Positions 17,315-18,561 of a DNA stretch of 18,561 bases are shown in pieces; the first letter of the stretch is position 1, and each line of letters starts with the position of its first letter. The DNA is taken from positions 1-18,561 of the forward strand of contig JAGQWV010000214.1 of assembly GCA_020437045.1 (NCBI GenBank), read 5' to 3'. Below the pieces are notes generated by a model that had not been told where the DNA came from, made no database searches, and saw nothing but the letters and a program-made list of their open reading frames with translations. This DNA comes from Saprospiraceae bacterium. Lineage in GTDB: Bacteria; Bacteroidota; Bacteroidia; Chitinophagales; Saprospiraceae. The translations under genes and the position numbers were made by a program.

Positions 17315-17815
17315 ATGAAAAAATTAATTTATTCTTTATTCGTCGTTAGTTTTGTATTCGTCTTCTCAAATGGCGTAACTGCCCAAAATTATAATAATGC
17401 CGTAGGCCTGCGCCTGGCCTGGGGATTTGGGGGCACCTATAAACATTTTTTCAATGAAAAAATTGCGGCAGAGGGCATCGTAAATTTTCGTAGTTGGGGT
17501 ACCTTCGGATTTCGCTATCGGCGTACCCGGATCACTGGCTTAGTGACCACACATCAACCATTGGAAGACGTAGTGGAAGGTCTGCAGTGGTATGTAGGAG
17601 GGGGTGCCTTTGCTGGATTTTGGAGTGGTGCCTATTCCAGAGTGTATGACTATAGTAGTACCCAAATTGGCATTGCAGGAGTGGTTGGGCTTGATTACAA
17701 ATTTACCGATTTACCGATCAATGTAAGTCTCGACTGGATGCCGGGTATTGCTCTGGTCGGTGGAGGTGGATTCACGGGTACATCAGGAGGTTTAGCCATT
17801 CGATACACATTTTAG
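17315..17815 (+). CDS. Predicted small outer-membrane beta-barrel protein (166 aa)
   Basis: The protein has a clear signal peptide (MKKLIYSLFVVSFVFVF, cleavage likely after VTA before QNYNN). The mature part (~143 residues) alternates hydrophobic and polar residues, is rich in Gly, Tyr, Trp and Phe, and ends in a terminal Phe (AIRYTF), the usual signal for beta-barrel insertion. Short segments such as GLRLAWGFGGTYKHFF, AAEGIVNFRSWGTFGFRY, WYVGGGAFAGFWSG and VGLDYKFTDLPINVSLDWM look like successive barrel strands; about eight strands are likely. No specific family is recognised. It is preceded by a 164-bp leader after the inverted-repeat element, has no Shine-Dalgarno sequence, and is followed by a strong terminator, so it is probably a single-gene transcript. 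Confidence 0.85.
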   Translation: MKKLIYSLFVVSFVFVFSNGVTAQNYNNAVGLRLAWGFGGTYKHFFNEKIAAEGIVNFRSWGTFGFRYRRTRITGLVTTHQPLEDVVEGLQWYVGGGAFAGFWSGAYSRVYDYSSTQIGIAGVVGLDYKFTDLPINVSLDWMPGIALVGGGGFTGTSGGLAIRYTF

Positions 17816-17843
17816 AACGGCGGTTTTATAGTATTAGAAACTT

Positions 17844-17896
17844 GACCAGGATAAGATCATCCGATTATAAAAGATGGTATTATCCTGGTCTTTTTT
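17844..17896 (+). terminator. Intrinsic terminator after the outer-membrane protein gene
   Basis: GACCAGGATAA at 17844-17854 and TTATCCTGGTC at 17880-17890 form a perfect 11-bp stem with a 25-nt loop, followed directly by six T residues. It lies 28 bp after the stop codon at 17815. The inner loop can pair further (CATC with GATG). Confidence 0.85.
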
Positions 17897-18119
17897 GTGT
17901 CAGAGGGATTTTTAATCTTGGTGCAAATGAGGTTTGACCAGATAGTCCAAGTATTTGAATAAATACTGCAAGATTAACTTTTGCTTCTTCTCTATTTTGA
18001 CTCACGAGATCTTGAAGAGGTGGTGTAAGCAAGAGATTTGGGTGTTTAACAATTAGCACTAAATCCTCGGATTACATTAAACCTCTGATCAGTCATTCAC
18101 ATTTAATCCAATACTGAAC
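17897..18119 (+). promoter_or_regulatory. Intergenic leader with a weak candidate promoter
   Basis: No gene is seen between the terminator and the next start codon. TTTG at 17954-17957 and TAACTTTTG at 17975-17983, 17 bp apart, roughly resemble the Bacteroidota -33/-7 pattern (TTTG, then TAnnTTTG), but spacing and match are imperfect. If right, the following gene has a leader of about 130 nt. Confidence 0.25.
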
Positions 18120-18561
18120 ATGAAGAAGTCAATGGATAATTTTTTACCCTATTATTTGATTCGATCAATTTGTAGTATTTTACTGATAGTCTTCCAGTTT
18201 CCAACTGCAATTGCTCAGAATCTTGAAGTTGACGGGAAAGTCAAGGTTATTGAGATGGATTCCATCGGTACCGGCGAAAAAATCGTAGTGCGGGACCCCA
18301 ATAGCATTCTGGCAGAGTGTAATGTCGACAATATCATTATTAGCTACTTTTTAAGTTTGCCCAATGGTACTGCCACACTGGTAGAAGCAGGGGAGTCCGC
18401 TGCTAATCTTTTGGCACTGGGAGCTACGGTGGCTAATCTACTGAACGCCGGAGTTTCGGTTGGCGAGTTGTTGGCAACTGGAGTCTCTGTTAACGAGTTG
18501 GTGACAGCTGGAGCCACTGTCTCCAGTCTATTGGAGGCAGGGGCGGTACCTCTGGATATCT
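18120..18561 (+). CDS. Secreted protein with decapeptide repeats, partial (runs off the window)
   Basis: The frame is open from ATG at 18120 to the window end (147 complete codons, hand-translated). A signal peptide (LIRSICSILLIVFQFPTAIA) is followed by QNLEVDGKVKVIEMDS, a typical start of secreted Bacteroidota proteins with this mature N-terminus. Next comes a short region (KIVVRDPNSILAECNVDNII). From residue 87 the protein consists of 10-residue repeats of the form LLxAGxSVxE: six units (LVEAGESAAN, LLALGATVAN, LLNAGVSVGE, LLATGVSVNE, LVTAGATVSS, LLEAGAVPLD) and still going. I recall similar repeats in Bacteroidota proteins that carry a DUF1566/Lcl-type C-terminal domain, but that end lies outside, so this is only a suggestion. 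An in-frame ATG four codons on (18132) is an alternative start. Confidence 0.85.
   Translation, partial: MKKSMDNFLPYYLIRSICSILLIVFQFPTAIAQNLEVDGKVKVIEMDSIGTGEKIVVRDPNSILAECNVDNIIISYFLSLPNGTATLVEAGESAANLLALGATVANLLNAGVSVGELLATGVSVNELVTAGATVSSLLEAGAVPLDI
18378..18557 (+). repeat. Six tandem 30-bp units encoding decapeptide repeats
   Basis: Six units of exactly 30 bp run from 18378 to 18557 without a gap. The consensus peptide is L-[LV]-x-A-G-x-[ST]-[VA]-x-[END]. DNA identity between units is partial, so selection holds the protein pattern rather than recent expansion. The array may continue past the window edge. Confidence 0.85.

Overview
The window looks like a chromosomal segment of a Bacteroidota bacterium, most probably from a Saprospiraceae-like lineage. 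This rests on gene content: a hybrid two-component regulator (HTCS) with an AraC output, giant GGAI-repeat beta-helix surface proteins with 'GAYE' (choice-of-anchor Q-like) module ends, LuxR-type HTH proteins of the 'SKREKEIL' kind, AT-rich leaders with little Shine-Dalgarno signal, and signal peptides ending in A/S-Q. The species assignment is an inference from style, not a database match.

Left and middle (1-14441), all on the minus strand. In transcription order: an 893-residue beta-helix secreted protein (14441-11760); a 383-bp gap; a 1350-residue HTCS sensor-kinase/response-regulator (11376-7324); a 235-residue unrecognised protein with a TTG start (7175-6468), joined by an ATGA overlap to a 74-residue LuxR-type HTH protein (6471-6247); a 1469-residue three-module beta-helix protein (6194-1785); and, 29 bp on, the first 585 codons of a close paralogue that leaves the window at base 1. 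The three beta-helix proteins share an N-terminal module and an alternating module plan. The two complete ones also share a Cys-bracketed C-terminal domain. Two regulators (HTCS and the split LuxR-type pair) lie among these surface-protein genes, and no SusC/SusD transporter pair is visible. This suggests a locally regulated surface-protein locus rather than a standard polysaccharide utilisation locus.

Right (14442-18561), all on the plus strand. A divergent intergenic region leads into a molybdenum hydroxylase large subunit of the IorB / xanthine dehydrogenase family with a Tat-like leader and no iron-sulfur partner gene beside it. Its stop codon lies inside the left arm of a ~199-bp element bounded by 20-bp inverted repeats (one mismatch), a MITE- or REP-like candidate. 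After it come a 166-residue predicted outer-membrane beta-barrel protein, a clear intrinsic terminator, and the start of a secreted protein with a perfect-period 10-residue repeat that runs off the end.

No tRNA, rRNA, CRISPR array, transposase or phage gene was seen. The most unusual signals are the inverted-repeat element at the end of the iorB-like gene, the split LuxR-type regulator, the paired regulators within a beta-helix paralogue array, and the decapeptide-repeat protein at the right edge.
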